From positions 3,185,001 through 3,249,000 of the forward strand of contig NZ_CP071448.1 in NCBI RefSeq assembly GCF_017352115.1: a DNA stretch of 64,000 nucleotides. The letters run 5' to 3'. Shown here in pieces: positions 1-8,731 of this stretch (position 1 is the first letter of the stretch; each line of letters begins with the position of its first letter). The DNA comes from Flavobacterium endoglycinae. Its GTDB lineage: Bacteria > Bacteroidota > Bacteroidia > Flavobacteriales > Flavobacteriaceae. Both the position numbers and the translations under genes were made by a program. Under the pieces are notes generated by a model that searched no databases, had not been told where the DNA came from, and worked only from the letters and a program-made list of their open reading frames with translations.

Positions 1-272
1 TTCAATCTTGGAGAAAAATAATAATGTCCCCATCCTCTTACGGATCTCTGAATAGTGTTTTCAAATAAATTCGAAGATGATTCGGTACTTGAATAAGCTG
101 CTCCGAAATCTATTTCAGTAGACCACTTTTTGCTTATAGTTTGATTGAATTGAATTTCACTCCAAAACTGATTGTAAGTAGTATTTTGTCCGTTGCTTTT
201 TGTAATTGATAACAATACAAACAAGCAGCAGAATAAATTAACTGACGATTTTAGAATAGATTTTGAAAGCAT
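1..272 (-). CDS. DUF2490-type secreted protein, 5' part only
   Basis: This is a partial gene. The minus strand reads from an ATG at 272 to the window edge without a stop, giving about 90 residues. An in-frame TAA lies six codons upstream, so this ATG is the only sensible start. The N-terminus is a clear Sec signal peptide: MLSKSILKSS, a hydrophobic stretch, then a likely cut after SNG. The mature part starts QNTTYNQFWSEIQF and contains KKWSTEIDFG, the pattern I associate with DUF2490 proteins, a family of predicted outer-membrane barrels of unknown function. It begins 51 bases after rlmB on the same strand and could share its transcript. The family call is a recollection from a short fragment; the export call is firmer. 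Confidence 0.6.
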   Translation of the reverse strand, partial: MLSKSILKSSVNLFCCLFVLLSITKSNGQNTTYNQFWSEIQFNQTISKKWSTEIDFGAAYSSTESSSNLFENTIQRSVRGWGHYYFSPRL

Positions 273-323
273 TATTAAGTATTTTAATTACTTATTCGAA
301 TTCAAATTCTCAAAAACAGTATT

Positions 324-1058
324 TTATTTTCTCTGGCGTACAGCTTCGTATAAAAATGCTCCGCAGGCAACAGAAACATTTAAAGATCCTATTGATCCAA
401 ACATTGGTAATTTGGCTTTTTCATCGACAATTTTAAGAACTGAAGGGTTGATTCCTCTGTCTTCAGACCCCATAATAATTGCCAAAGGCTCATTTAGGGA
501 TATGTCGTAAATATTGTGATCTGTTTTTTCGGTAGCGGCAACAGTTTTTATACCTGATCCCTGAAGATAAAAAATAGCATCTTTAATATGTTCAACTTTG
601 CATATTGGCACATTGAATACAGCTCCTGCAGAAGTTTTAACCGTGTCACCGTTTACTGGTGCGGATCCTGCTTTTTGAATGATAATACCATTCACTCCGG
701 TGCATTCTGCAGTTCTAATGATAGCGCCAAAGTTTCGTGCATCAGAAATCTGATCTAATATTAAAAAAAGAGGTTTCGAACCCGAAGCAATAGTTGATTC
801 TACTAAATGTTCTATATCAATAAAACCAATTGGTGAAATTGTAGCAACAGCACCTTGATGGTTATTTGGAGTTAATCGGTTTAGTTTTTCAACTGGTACA
901 TATGAAAAATTGATGTTAGCTCGTTTCATCACTTTCATTAGGTCTTTCATTAAGTCTCCTGAAATCTCTTTCTGAATGAATACTTTATCAACTTCCTGAC
1001 CAGCTTGTATTGCTTCTATAATGGCTCTAATGCCAAATATTTGATGTTCTTTTTCCAT
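324..1058 (-). CDS. rlmB: 23S rRNA (guanosine-2'-O-)-methyltransferase RlmB
   Basis: A SpoU/TrmH-family SPOUT methyltransferase of 244 residues, the usual size for RlmB. In E. coli this enzyme 2'-O-methylates G2251 in the P loop of 23S rRNA using S-adenosylmethionine. An N-terminal L30e-like substrate-binding domain covers about residues 1-90. The three SpoU motifs follow: the LDQISDARNFGAIIRTAE segment near 101-118, GSEDRGI at 197-203, and SLNVSVA near 225-231, which form the trefoil-knot cofactor site. It lies downstream of the susCD terminator with its own promoter. The -7 box TATATTTG ends only four bases before the ATG, so the mRNA may be leaderless. The subfamily (RlmB rather than another TrmH paralogue) is the only doubt. 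Confidence 0.9.
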   Translation of the reverse strand: MEKEHQIFGIRAIIEAIQAGQEVDKVFIQKEISGDLMKDLMKVMKRANINFSYVPVEKLNRLTPNNHQGAVATISPIGFIDIEHLVESTIASGSKPLFLILDQISDARNFGAIIRTAECTGVNGIIIQKAGSAPVNGDTVKTSAGAVFNVPICKVEHIKDAIFYLQGSGIKTVAATEKTDHNIYDISLNEPLAIIMGSEDRGINPSVLKIVDEKAKLPMFGSIGSLNVSVACGAFLYEAVRQRK

Positions 1059-1062
1059 GGAA

Positions 1063-1070
1063 CAAATATA
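1063..1070 (-). promoter_or_regulatory. Promoter -7 box of rlmB abutting the start codon
   Basis: TATATTTG on the minus strand matches the Bacteroidota TAnnTTTG box exactly. Only TTCC separates it from the rlmB ATG at 1058. Transcription in this phylum starts a few bases after the box, so the start would fall at or next to the AUG. The -33 position falls in a T-rich run that is also the tail of the susCD terminator. Confidence 0.6.
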
Positions 1071-1080
1071 GGTATAATGT

Positions 1081-1120
1081 TTATATAAAAAAAAACCACC
1101 CCGAATGAACGGAGTGGTTT
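1081..1120 (-). terminator. Rho-independent terminator of the susCD unit
   Basis: Arms at 1093-1103 and 1110-1120 (AAACCACCCCG and CGGAGTGGTTT, one G-U type mismatch) form an 11-bp stem with a 6-base loop. On the minus strand the stem is followed by a long U tract. It lies just after susD. Confidence 0.88.
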
Positions 1121-1144
1121 ATTATTTAAATTTTGGTATAAATA

Positions 1145-2611
1145 TTAGTGTTTATCCCAGAAAAGTTTTGTTGTTACATTGTTGTTACCAAGTTTAGCAA
1201 CTGCAGCTTGTAAGTTAGCAGCATTTAATGTTTGCTCGATACCTGGGTAAGAGTAACGTTTTGGAACTTCAGTGATATCACCGAAAGTTACTGGAGGAGC
1301 TACTAAAGCAGGGAAATCTAATCTTCTGTAAGATGTCCAAGCTTCGAAACCTCTGTTATAATAAGCGATCCAAGCTTGTTCTCCAATTTTTTGTTTCCAT
1401 GTTCCAGTTGCTGTAGCGTAAGCAACATCAGTTCTTGCTAAGTAAGTTGCAATATCAGCAGCAGCTACTCCCCAATCTTGTAAAGATGCAGTTACAGCGG
1501 CAGTGTAGTGAGTTGCAGCAGTACCACCTACAGGAATACCTCTTTCTACAGCTTCAGCTAATAAGAATTCAACTTCAGAGTAAGTAAAGATTACACCTGG
1601 ATAAACAGGATCTTTAATTGTTTCAGTGATGTGAGAGAAGTCTCCATAAACGTTAACAGTTCCATATACACCACCTTTGTATTGTCCTGAACCTGCTGGA
1701 TATTCTGTAAAGTATTTAGCTCTTCTTGGATCAGATAAAGCATTCAATTTGTTTACAAAAGTGTTAGCTGGAATAAAGTCATCACGTCCACTAGCTACTA
1801 AGTCAAGGTATAACGGGTTGTTATTTGTAGTATTTGTAGCGTATGGCATGTAAGCTCCATCAGCACTGTTAAGGATTAAACCATCAGCTTGTGCAGCTAA
1901 TGCTTGTGTGCTAGCATAAGCATGATCAACATCGTCCATTGTGATAGCCATTCTGAAACGTAAAGAGTTAGCAAATTTAGCCCATTTAGCAGTGTCTCCA
2001 CCGTAAATAAGGTCTGCATCACCATAGCTTTCGGCAGATTGATCTAATTTGTGAGATGCAGCAGTTAATACAGTAAGCAAATCTCTGTAGATAGTTTCAG
2101 CATCATCGTATTTTGGTTGCGGATGACCGTCAATATCTAATGCTTCAGTGTAAGGTACATCTCCAAAAGTATCAACTAAGATTCCGTAGCAGTAAGAAGA
2201 TAAAATATCAATAATTGCGATTTTGTTATCAATTACCACTAATCCTTCAGGAGCTCCAGTATAGTTTGCTTTTTGTTGATTCAAAAGAGATTTAGCTTCT
2301 TTAAAATCTTTTAATACATCACGATAGTAAGTTGCCCAATGACGATCTGGAATAGTACGTCCAGTTAAGTCATATTGAGTTTCTTGTGGGTATTGTACTT
2401 CAGCCCATTGTTGAGCAAATAATCTGAATACGTTAAAGTTTACAGATGTACTTGTCACCTGATCCATCATGAATTTTTCAGCATTTGTGAATAAATATTC
2501 TGGAGCAGTGGTAGTAGGGTTTTTTGTGTCTTGGTTCATGTTCCCAAAATCATCAGAGCATGATGAAAATAAGGTTATGAACGATAGTAATATTATTAGT
2601 CTATTTTTCAT
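1145..2611 (-). CDS. SusD/RagB-family nutrient-binding lipoprotein
   Basis: A 488-residue SusD-like protein, best fitting the SusD-like_2 branch. It carries a lipoprotein signal peptide with lipobox LFSSC (Cys18) followed by SDDFG, so it should be an outer-membrane lipoprotein. SusD proteins form a lid over a SusC TonB-dependent channel and bind the incoming glycan or peptide. The fold is helical with TPR-like repeats; visible landmarks are the GILVDTFGDVPYTEA segment near residue 141 and WIAYYNRGFEAWTSYRRLD near 410-428, both typical. It lies 3 bases downstream of susC and ends before a strong terminator. No glycoside hydrolase, peptidase or regulator lies beside it, so the substrate cannot be inferred. 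Confidence 0.93.
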   Translation of the reverse strand: MKNRLIILLSFITLFSSCSDDFGNMNQDTKNPTTTAPEYLFTNAEKFMMDQVTSTSVNFNVFRLFAQQWAEVQYPQETQYDLTGRTIPDRHWATYYRDVLKDFKEAKSLLNQQKANYTGAPEGLVVIDNKIAIIDILSSYCYGILVDTFGDVPYTEALDIDGHPQPKYDDAETIYRDLLTVLTAASHKLDQSAESYGDADLIYGGDTAKWAKFANSLRFRMAITMDDVDHAYASTQALAAQADGLILNSADGAYMPYATNTTNNNPLYLDLVASGRDDFIPANTFVNKLNALSDPRRAKYFTEYPAGSGQYKGGVYGTVNVYGDFSHITETIKDPVYPGVIFTYSEVEFLLAEAVERGIPVGGTAATHYTAAVTASLQDWGVAAADIATYLARTDVAYATATGTWKQKIGEQAWIAYYNRGFEAWTSYRRLDFPALVAPPVTFGDITEVPKRYSYPGIEQTLNAANLQAAVAKLGNNNVTTKLFWDKH

Positions 2612-2614
2612 AGC

Positions 2615-5600
2615 TTAGAATTTTATTGTTAAGTTACAACCGATATTTCTAGTTGTTGGTAGAGAACCGATAGAAAGACCTTGAGATCCTATGTTAGATC
2701 CTAATCCACTTTCTGGGTCTGCATCTGGAAGATTTTTATGGATTATCCATAAGTTAGAACCAATAAGAGAGATTTTTGCGTCTACTAATTTGATTTTTTG
2801 AACTAATGAAGATGGTAATGTATAAGTAATATTTACCTCTCTTAACTTAACAAAACTTGCATCGTAAACGTACTGGCTTCTTGGACCATTACTATAAGCG
2901 TTTGTAATAGCACCACCAGTAGAGTAAGCTGTTCTTGTAGTATTTGGAGTTCCATCTGCATAAACACCAGGGTTGATTACACCACCACCGTTAGCAATAG
3001 TATTTCTTTTTGGGTTTCCAAGATCATTGTTTCCAGCTGTTTCATCAGTTAAACCAGTTCCAACACCATACCATTGGTCAGTAGAAAAGATATCTCCACC
3101 TTTTTTCATGTCAATTAAGAAACTGAAAGATAAACTTTTGTAAGAGAATTTGTTTCTAATACCTCCAATCCAATCAGGATTGATGTTACCAATAATGTTG
3201 TTAGTAGAAGTGTTGATTACATATCTACCTGTTGTTGGGTTAACAATTTTTTGTCCATCAGCAGTATAAGTATAATCTGTTCCTTTTAATACTCCGAATG
3301 GTTGTCCAACAACAGCATTTAATGATACTGTACCAGGGAAAGAAGCAACTTGTAAGTTAGTTACACCATCAGCTAAAGCAGTAACTTCGTTGTCATTTTT
3401 AGACCAGTTAACATTGATGTCCCAAGCAAAGTTGCTTGTTTTGATTGGAGTAACATTGAATTGAACCTCGATACCTTTGTTTTCAATTGTTGCAGCGTTT
3501 ACATATTTAGATGTATAACCTGTAGCAGTTGAATAAGGAACTCTTACAGCTTCTCCATCATTTATGTTTTTGTACAAACTCACGTCAAATCCAATTCTTC
3601 TATTTAAGAACTGCATCTCAAGACCAACCTCTGTAGTATTTGTTTTGATAGGCTTTAAATCAGGATTGTTTTTGATAGAGTTAACAGAGTACATCTGGTT
3701 GTTGTTGAACGGATCATATTTTGTATATGTATCAACTAAAGCTAATGGCGGTGTTCCAAGTGGGCTTTCAGAGTAACCTCCTCTTAATTTACCAAAAGTT
3801 AACCAGCTTGCATCAATGTTTTTAGAGAAAACCCAGCTACCAGAAACTGAATAACTTGGAATGTGGTTATCATCAGCAGGTAAGTTTGAGAAAGCATCTC
3901 TACGAGCAGTTGCATCGATGAAGTATGTATCCAAATAACCTAAAGAAGCAGAAACGTAATAACTATTTACAGAAGCATTAGTTTCTCTTTCGTAAGGATA
4001 TGGGCTAGCAGCTTTAGAGTTAGATAAACTGTAGATTCCAGGAATAATTAAACCTCCTTGAGTTGAAGCTGTAATTTGGTTGAAATACGTATTTCTAATT
4101 GTTCCCCCAGCTACTCCATTTAAACTAAAATCTTCACCAAATTTTTTGTTGAAAGTCAATAGTAAATCGTAGTTCTGCTCAGAGAAGTTACCATTATAAC
4201 GTTGGTATCCTGAAGTTTCATCAAGAGCATTAATACCGAAAGTTTTAGAAACAGAACCTTGAGCAACTCTTTCTTCACGGATTTCAGAATACGTATCTGT
4301 AGAGATTTTAGCAGTTGCAGAAACCCAGTCAGCAATTTTGTATGTGAAGTTAGCATAACCTATGAAACGGTTTCTGCTATCATTTTGGTAGTTTTTATAA
4401 CGCTCAAAATAAGGGTTGTTCCAGTATGCTGGAGTTGCATCATCAACAGATTTTCTGTTCCAAGTGATGTTTTGTCCACCTGAATTGTTGTATGCTCTTT
4501 CTAATTCTTTGATATCAACGTTTGTTTGCCACCACTGACGGAAACCAGAAATCATGTTGTCGCTATATCCAGTCATGTTTCTACCTATAGTTTCTTGAGC
4601 AGAGAAATTAGCAAATGTGCTTAAAGACAATCTGTCTGTAAATTGGTGGTTTAATTTTAAACTGAAGTTGTTTTTTCTTAATTCACTATTTGGTAATACA
4701 CCTGTTTGTTTAGTGTTAGTATAGTTGAAAACAACGTTTGTTTTTTCATTTCCATCTTCAAATGAGATTGTATTCACTAAAGAAAGTGAATTTTGGAAGA
4801 ATTTAAAAGGATCATTAGCAGCTGCTTTCCATGGAGTTTTTTGTCCATAATTATTGTTTCCTGGATATGCAGAGAATGCATCCCACTGGTAAACATTTAA
4901 TGAAGGGTCAAAAGCGTTACCTACAGAAGCATCATCTCCAAAGAAAACTACTCTGTCATTTACACCATCACCATCAATATCTTGTGATGAGAAAGAAGAT
5001 CCGTAACCAGCACCATATTGTTTTTGGTATTTTACGAAAGTATTTTTATCTGGAGCACCTGTTACAACCTCAGAAGAAACAGTAATTCCTAATCCTTTTT
5101 TAGCTTTACCTTTTTTGGTTGTGATCATTAATACCCCGTTACCAGCTAAGTATCCGTATAAAGCAGATGCAGCTGCACCTTTTAATACGTTCACACTTTC
5201 GATATCTTCTGGGTTAATATCCATACCGTTGTTACCATAGTCAAATCCACGACCACCAGATGATTGAGCTGTTGTTCCATCGTTAGTGTTATTTCCGTTG
5301 TTGATTGGCATACCGTCAATAACAATTAACATTTCGTTTGTTTGACCAATAGCTTTAACTCCTCGTGAAATTGCACTTGTAGAACCTCCAAAGTTAGAGT
5401 TTCTAGTGATGTTAACACCGGCAACTTTACCAGAAAGCTCATTTAAGAAGTTACCACTAGAAGTACCATTTCTTAAATCTCCTCCTTTAACCTCTTGTGT
5501 AGCATAACCAAGAGATTTTTTCTCTCTTTTAATACCTAAAGCTGTTGTTACAACAACACTTTCAAGTTCTTGTGCATCTCCAGCTAATTTTACGTTAACT

Positions 5601-5866
5601 GTTGATGAAGTTGCAGCTATTTCTTGAGATTTCATCCCAATGTAGCTAAATACCAATACTTGGCTTGATGATGCTTTGATAGTGTATTTACCATCAAAAT
5701 CGGTTTGCGTTCCAGCTTTGGTTCCTTTAACTAATACACTAACACCTGGTAGAGGCATTCCTGCATTGTCAGAAACTGTTCCCGAAACAGCTCTTTCTTG
5801 CGCAAAAGAAAGTTGCGCAACTAGTACTAATAAAAGCACTAAGAATCCATTGAACTTTAGTTTCAT
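2615..5866 (-). CDS. SusC/RagA-family TonB-dependent outer-membrane receptor
   Basis: A 1083-residue SusC-type transporter that imports a ligand across the outer membrane with TonB energy. A Sec signal peptide ends near residues 22-23 (LSFAQ). A carboxypeptidase-regulatory-like beta-sandwich follows at about 24-112 (VSGTVSDNAGMPLPGVSV), then the plug at about 118-255, with the SusC signature NVLKGAAASALYGYLAGNG, and a 22-strand barrel ending in an aromatic residue (TIKF). I see no N-terminal secretin/TonB short (STN) signalling domain, so anti-sigma control is not expected. It is paired with the SusD gene 3 bases downstream. The Omp85-type gene lies 84 bases upstream with no terminator between, so all three may be cotranscribed. 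I found no exact TAnnTTTG box in the 84-base gap. Confidence 0.95.
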   Translation of the reverse strand: MKLKFNGFLVLLLVLVAQLSFAQERAVSGTVSDNAGMPLPGVSVLVKGTKAGTQTDFDGKYTIKASSSQVLVFSYIGMKSQEIAATSSTVNVKLAGDAQELESVVVTTALGIKREKKSLGYATQEVKGGDLRNGTSSGNFLNELSGKVAGVNITRNSNFGGSTSAISRGVKAIGQTNEMLIVIDGMPINNGNNTNDGTTAQSSGGRGFDYGNNGMDINPEDIESVNVLKGAAASALYGYLAGNGVLMITTKKGKAKKGLGITVSSEVVTGAPDKNTFVKYQKQYGAGYGSSFSSQDIDGDGVNDRVVFFGDDASVGNAFDPSLNVYQWDAFSAYPGNNNYGQKTPWKAAANDPFKFFQNSLSLVNTISFEDGNEKTNVVFNYTNTKQTGVLPNSELRKNNFSLKLNHQFTDRLSLSTFANFSAQETIGRNMTGYSDNMISGFRQWWQTNVDIKELERAYNNSGGQNITWNRKSVDDATPAYWNNPYFERYKNYQNDSRNRFIGYANFTYKIADWVSATAKISTDTYSEIREERVAQGSVSKTFGINALDETSGYQRYNGNFSEQNYDLLLTFNKKFGEDFSLNGVAGGTIRNTYFNQITASTQGGLIIPGIYSLSNSKAASPYPYERETNASVNSYYVSASLGYLDTYFIDATARRDAFSNLPADDNHIPSYSVSGSWVFSKNIDASWLTFGKLRGGYSESPLGTPPLALVDTYTKYDPFNNNQMYSVNSIKNNPDLKPIKTNTTEVGLEMQFLNRRIGFDVSLYKNINDGEAVRVPYSTATGYTSKYVNAATIENKGIEVQFNVTPIKTSNFAWDINVNWSKNDNEVTALADGVTNLQVASFPGTVSLNAVVGQPFGVLKGTDYTYTADGQKIVNPTTGRYVINTSTNNIIGNINPDWIGGIRNKFSYKSLSFSFLIDMKKGGDIFSTDQWYGVGTGLTDETAGNNDLGNPKRNTIANGGGVINPGVYADGTPNTTRTAYSTGGAITNAYSNGPRSQYVYDASFVKLREVNITYTLPSSLVQKIKLVDAKISLIGSNLWIIHKNLPDADPESGLGSNIGSQGLSIGSLPTTRNIGCNLTIKF

Positions 5867-5950
5867 TTTTAAATATTTTGAATTAGTATCGCAAAACTCT
5901 TAATAATTTGTTAACTTTCCTAATAAATAAAAATCTTTTTTTGGTAAACT

Positions 5951-7654
5951 TTAAAATTTAACATTATAACATATGTTTACGATAGTGTTATATAATTGTA
6001 TTTCCTGTTGATTTTCGTGACCATTCGTGAGAATTATTCGTAAAATTCCGCTTTTTGTTTGTATTCCTGCACCAATTCCAATTCCTATTAATTTCTTAAT
6101 TTTTTTAGGATTTGAAATATTCGTTAAGTCTTGATATATAGCGTAATCCGTAACAGAATGAATATAAGTGTTTTTTGAAAACATATATCTATATTCTGTA
6201 AGAATTGCTGAATAGAAATTTGCTTGAAGACTATTTTCTGAAAATCCCCTAATTGAATTCATTCCGCCAAATCTAAATAATTCGTTCGAAATGTAATTTT
6301 TACTGTCTAAATAGAAATTTTGAGAATTTATGTTAATAAAATTTTTGGTATTAAGCTCAAAATTATAAGTTGCATTTAAATTTATGTAAAATTGTTTGCT
6401 TGGTTGAGCTGTTTCTGTGTCGTTATTTGTTTCTCGTTTTCCAAATCCAATAATTGAATTTAAAAATGCTTTTTGAGGTAACAGATTGTTGTTCAGATCA
6501 ATTCTTTTGTATTCATATGTAGATGTGATATATGAATTATCAAAGTCACTTATTGTAGAATTATTTATATTTTGAATATCACTAGATTCTGTTGATTGAT
6601 ATCCTAAGTATAATTTTGAATTGTAATTAATGTAATATCCAAGATCAATAGCTGTTTTTGTGTTTTGAAAAGTGCTGTCTTGCTTGAAAATGTTTAATTG
6701 GGCTTTTATTCCAAATGGCGATTTGAATATATATGGTAATTCTAGTTTTGTATTAAATGTTTTTTGTTGATTGCCGTCGCTTTTCCAATATAAAGAAAAT
6801 TTTTCTCCTGCATGAAGAGTGTTTAATAACGAAATATCTAAATATCCATTTAGGATAGCTTTTTTATTTTCATCATTTGAAAATCCAATGTAGCCGTCAA
6901 ATGTATTTGCTTTTCTTTTTTCGATATATACAAAAACTTTTGTGGAGTCGTTGGTGAATAAAATTTCAGGATATTTTGTCTGGCTTAAAAATTCGTAACT
7001 GTTAATTTCGTTATAAAGCTCTTTGATGATTTCTTGGTTGAATGTTTTGTTGAGATATTTTTTATTGAGTTGTTTTAAATATCCTTTTGGGAAAAAATCT
7101 TTTGAATCTTCGTTTTTATAATTTAGAATAATGGAATTTAAACTGCGTTTTTTTTCGGATTTAAAATTTAGATCAGCATAAATTATCGATTTCTCTTTTC
7201 TAATATTTTCCAGTTTTATTTTATTTAAGGAGTAGCCATTTTTTTCTGCCTCAATAATTTTGTTGTTTAAGTAGTTTTCGACTTGATCGTAGGGTAGTAT
7301 TATAGTGTCTTTTTGTTTTTTGTTTGAACTAAAAAATGAATTATTTATACCTATATATATATGTATAGTTTTTATTCTTTCTTTTAGGTTAATGATAGAG
7401 TTGTATGTGGTATCATTTATCTTATTGATGCTTAGTGTTTTGTTGTTTATAAAGCCTTTTTTTGACAGGGTTTTAGAGGTTTTTTCTATTTCGTTAAATA
7501 GTGATTTTAAATTTGGATGATTAGTAGTGTAATTAATAGAATCAATAATTTGGTTTTCGATATTATTTGTTCCGTTTATTTTAAGATACAAGTTTTGGCT
7601 ATAAGCTGATAAGCTTATCATTATAAAAAAGAATGTCTGAAAAAAAAGTTTCAA
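5951..7654 (-). CDS. Omp85/BamA-family outer-membrane barrel protein
   Basis: A 567-residue exported protein with POTRA-like N-terminal repeats (about 20-250) and a C-terminal barrel. The barrel carries FGGMNSIRGF near 462-471, the conserved RGF loop motif of Omp85 proteins (BamA, TamA, FhaC), and ends in NVKF with a terminal Phe. Family members insert or translocate outer-membrane proteins. This one is shorter than BamA (about 800 residues) and resembles the smaller surface-antigen type proteins of Bacteroidota; its client is unknown. The chosen start is TTG at 7654, because the only nearby ATG (12 codons in) would destroy the signal peptide. An in-frame ATT slightly upstream would give a more basic N-region (TKTKRLK) and is the alternative. 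It is transcribed away from rpsL. Confidence 0.8.
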   Translation of the reverse strand: MKLFFQTFFFIMISLSAYSQNLYLKINGTNNIENQIIDSINYTTNHPNLKSLFNEIEKTSKTLSKKGFINNKTLSINKINDTTYNSIINLKERIKTIHIYIGINNSFFSSNKKQKDTIILPYDQVENYLNNKIIEAEKNGYSLNKIKLENIRKEKSIIYADLNFKSEKKRSLNSIILNYKNEDSKDFFPKGYLKQLNKKYLNKTFNQEIIKELYNEINSYEFLSQTKYPEILFTNDSTKVFVYIEKRKANTFDGYIGFSNDENKKAILNGYLDISLLNTLHAGEKFSLYWKSDGNQQKTFNTKLELPYIFKSPFGIKAQLNIFKQDSTFQNTKTAIDLGYYINYNSKLYLGYQSTESSDIQNINNSTISDFDNSYITSTYEYKRIDLNNNLLPQKAFLNSIIGFGKRETNNDTETAQPSKQFYINLNATYNFELNTKNFININSQNFYLDSKNYISNELFRFGGMNSIRGFSENSLQANFYSAILTEYRYMFSKNTYIHSVTDYAIYQDLTNISNPKKIKKLIGIGIGAGIQTKSGILRIILTNGHENQQEIQLYNTIVNICYNVKF

Positions 7655-7752
7655 GCGTTTGGTTTTTGTAATTATATGAATTGCAAATATCTATTGTTTG
7701 TTTGTAAAAACATAGAAGAGAAATAATGTTATTGAAAATTAATAGATTAACG

Positions 7753-7783
7753 TTTGTATAGTGAAATTTATTTTATACATTTG
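7753..7783 (+). promoter_or_regulatory. Promoter of the str operon
   Basis: TTTG at 7753-7756 and TACATTTG at 7776-7783 are separated by 19 bases. This is the Bacteroidota -33/-7 arrangement for the primary sigma factor. The box continues as TTTGCA, as at rplC, rpsH and carA. The leader to rpsL (start 7836) contains a short CCCG/CGGG hairpin at 7788-7802. Confidence 0.8.
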
Positions 7784-7835
7784 CAACCCCGTAAAAAGCG
7801 GGAATTTAATATCATATTAATTTTTAGTATTAATT

Positions 7836-8219
7836 ATGCCAACAATTCAACAATTAGTAAGAACAGGAAGAACTCAGATAACTAAGAAGAGTAAATCGGT
7901 TGCTTTAGATTCTTGTCCTCAAAGAAGAGGGGTTTGTACGCGTGTTTACACTACTACACCAAAAAAACCAAACTCTGCAATGCGTAAAGTTGCGCGTGTA
8001 CGTTTGACAAATGGTAATGAGGTGAATGCTTACATCCCTGGAGAAGGACACAATTTACAAGAGCACTCGATAGTATTAGTTAGAGGTGGAAGGGTAAAAG
8101 ATTTACCAGGTGTTAGATATCATATCGTTCGTGGAGCGCTTGACACGTCAGGTGTTGCAGGAAGAACGCAAAGAAGATCTAAGTACGGTGCTAAACGCCC
8201 AAAAGAAGCAAAAAAGTAA
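7836..8219 (+). CDS. rpsL: 30S ribosomal protein S12
   Basis: uS12 (127 residues; E. coli 124) lies at the decoding centre and is the first gene of the str operon. The conserved [18 protein letters not shown] block and [15 protein letters not shown] loop are both present. The lysines whose substitution gives streptomycin resistance (K43 and K88 in E. coli numbering) are unchanged. The ATG start is the only one consistent with the [10 protein letters not shown]-terminus. It is followed after 24 bases by rpsG. Confidence 0.98.
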
Positions 8220-8243
8220 TTTAAAAACTTTTAAGAAAAAGAC

Positions 8244-8720
8244 ATGAGAAAAAGAGCGGCAAAGAAAAGACCACTTTTACCGGATCCGAGGTTTAACGAC
8301 CAATTAGTAACGCGTTTTGTGAATAACTTAATGTGGGATGGTAAGAAATCTACAGCTTTTAAAGTATTTTATGATGCTATTGATATCATCGAAACTAAAA
8401 AGCAAAATGATGAAAAAACTTCATTAGAAATTTGGAAAGATGCTTTAACAAACGTTATGCCTCACGTAGAAGTACGTAGCCGTAGAGTTGGTGGAGCTAC
8501 ATTTCAAATCCCAATGCAGATTCGTCCAGACAGAAAAATTTCTATGGCTATGAAGTGGTTAATACTTTATGCTAGAAGAAGAAACGAAAAATCTATGGCA
8601 CAACGTTTAGCGTCAGAATGTTTAGCTGCTGCTAAAGAAGAAGGTGCTGCGGTTAAGAAAAGAATGGATACTCACAAAATGGCAGAAGCTAACAAAGCAT
8701 TCTCTCACTTTAGATTTTAA
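8244..8720 (+). CDS. rpsG: 30S ribosomal protein S7
   Basis: uS7 (158 residues; E. coli strains 156 or 179) nucleates folding of the 16S rRNA 3' domain and contacts E-site tRNA. The [19 protein letters not shown] start, the [13 protein letters not shown] segment and the C-terminal [14 protein letters not shown] are all standard. It sits between rpsL and fusA, 11 bases before fusA. In E. coli, S7 represses its own operon by binding the rpsL-rpsG gap; here that gap is only 24 bases, too short for the same structure. Confidence 0.98.
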
Positions 8721-8731
8721 TTCGTAAAGAA

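Noticed and set aside
193..510. Plus-strand frame of 105 codons overlapping rlmB and the left-edge gene
   Set aside because: It is antisense to rlmB and the DUF2490-type gene, resembles no family, and lacks a promoter or a plausible start context.
4831..5085. Plus-strand frame inside susC, His-rich
   Set aside because: The composition is an artefact of reading the susC sequence backwards; susC is unambiguous.
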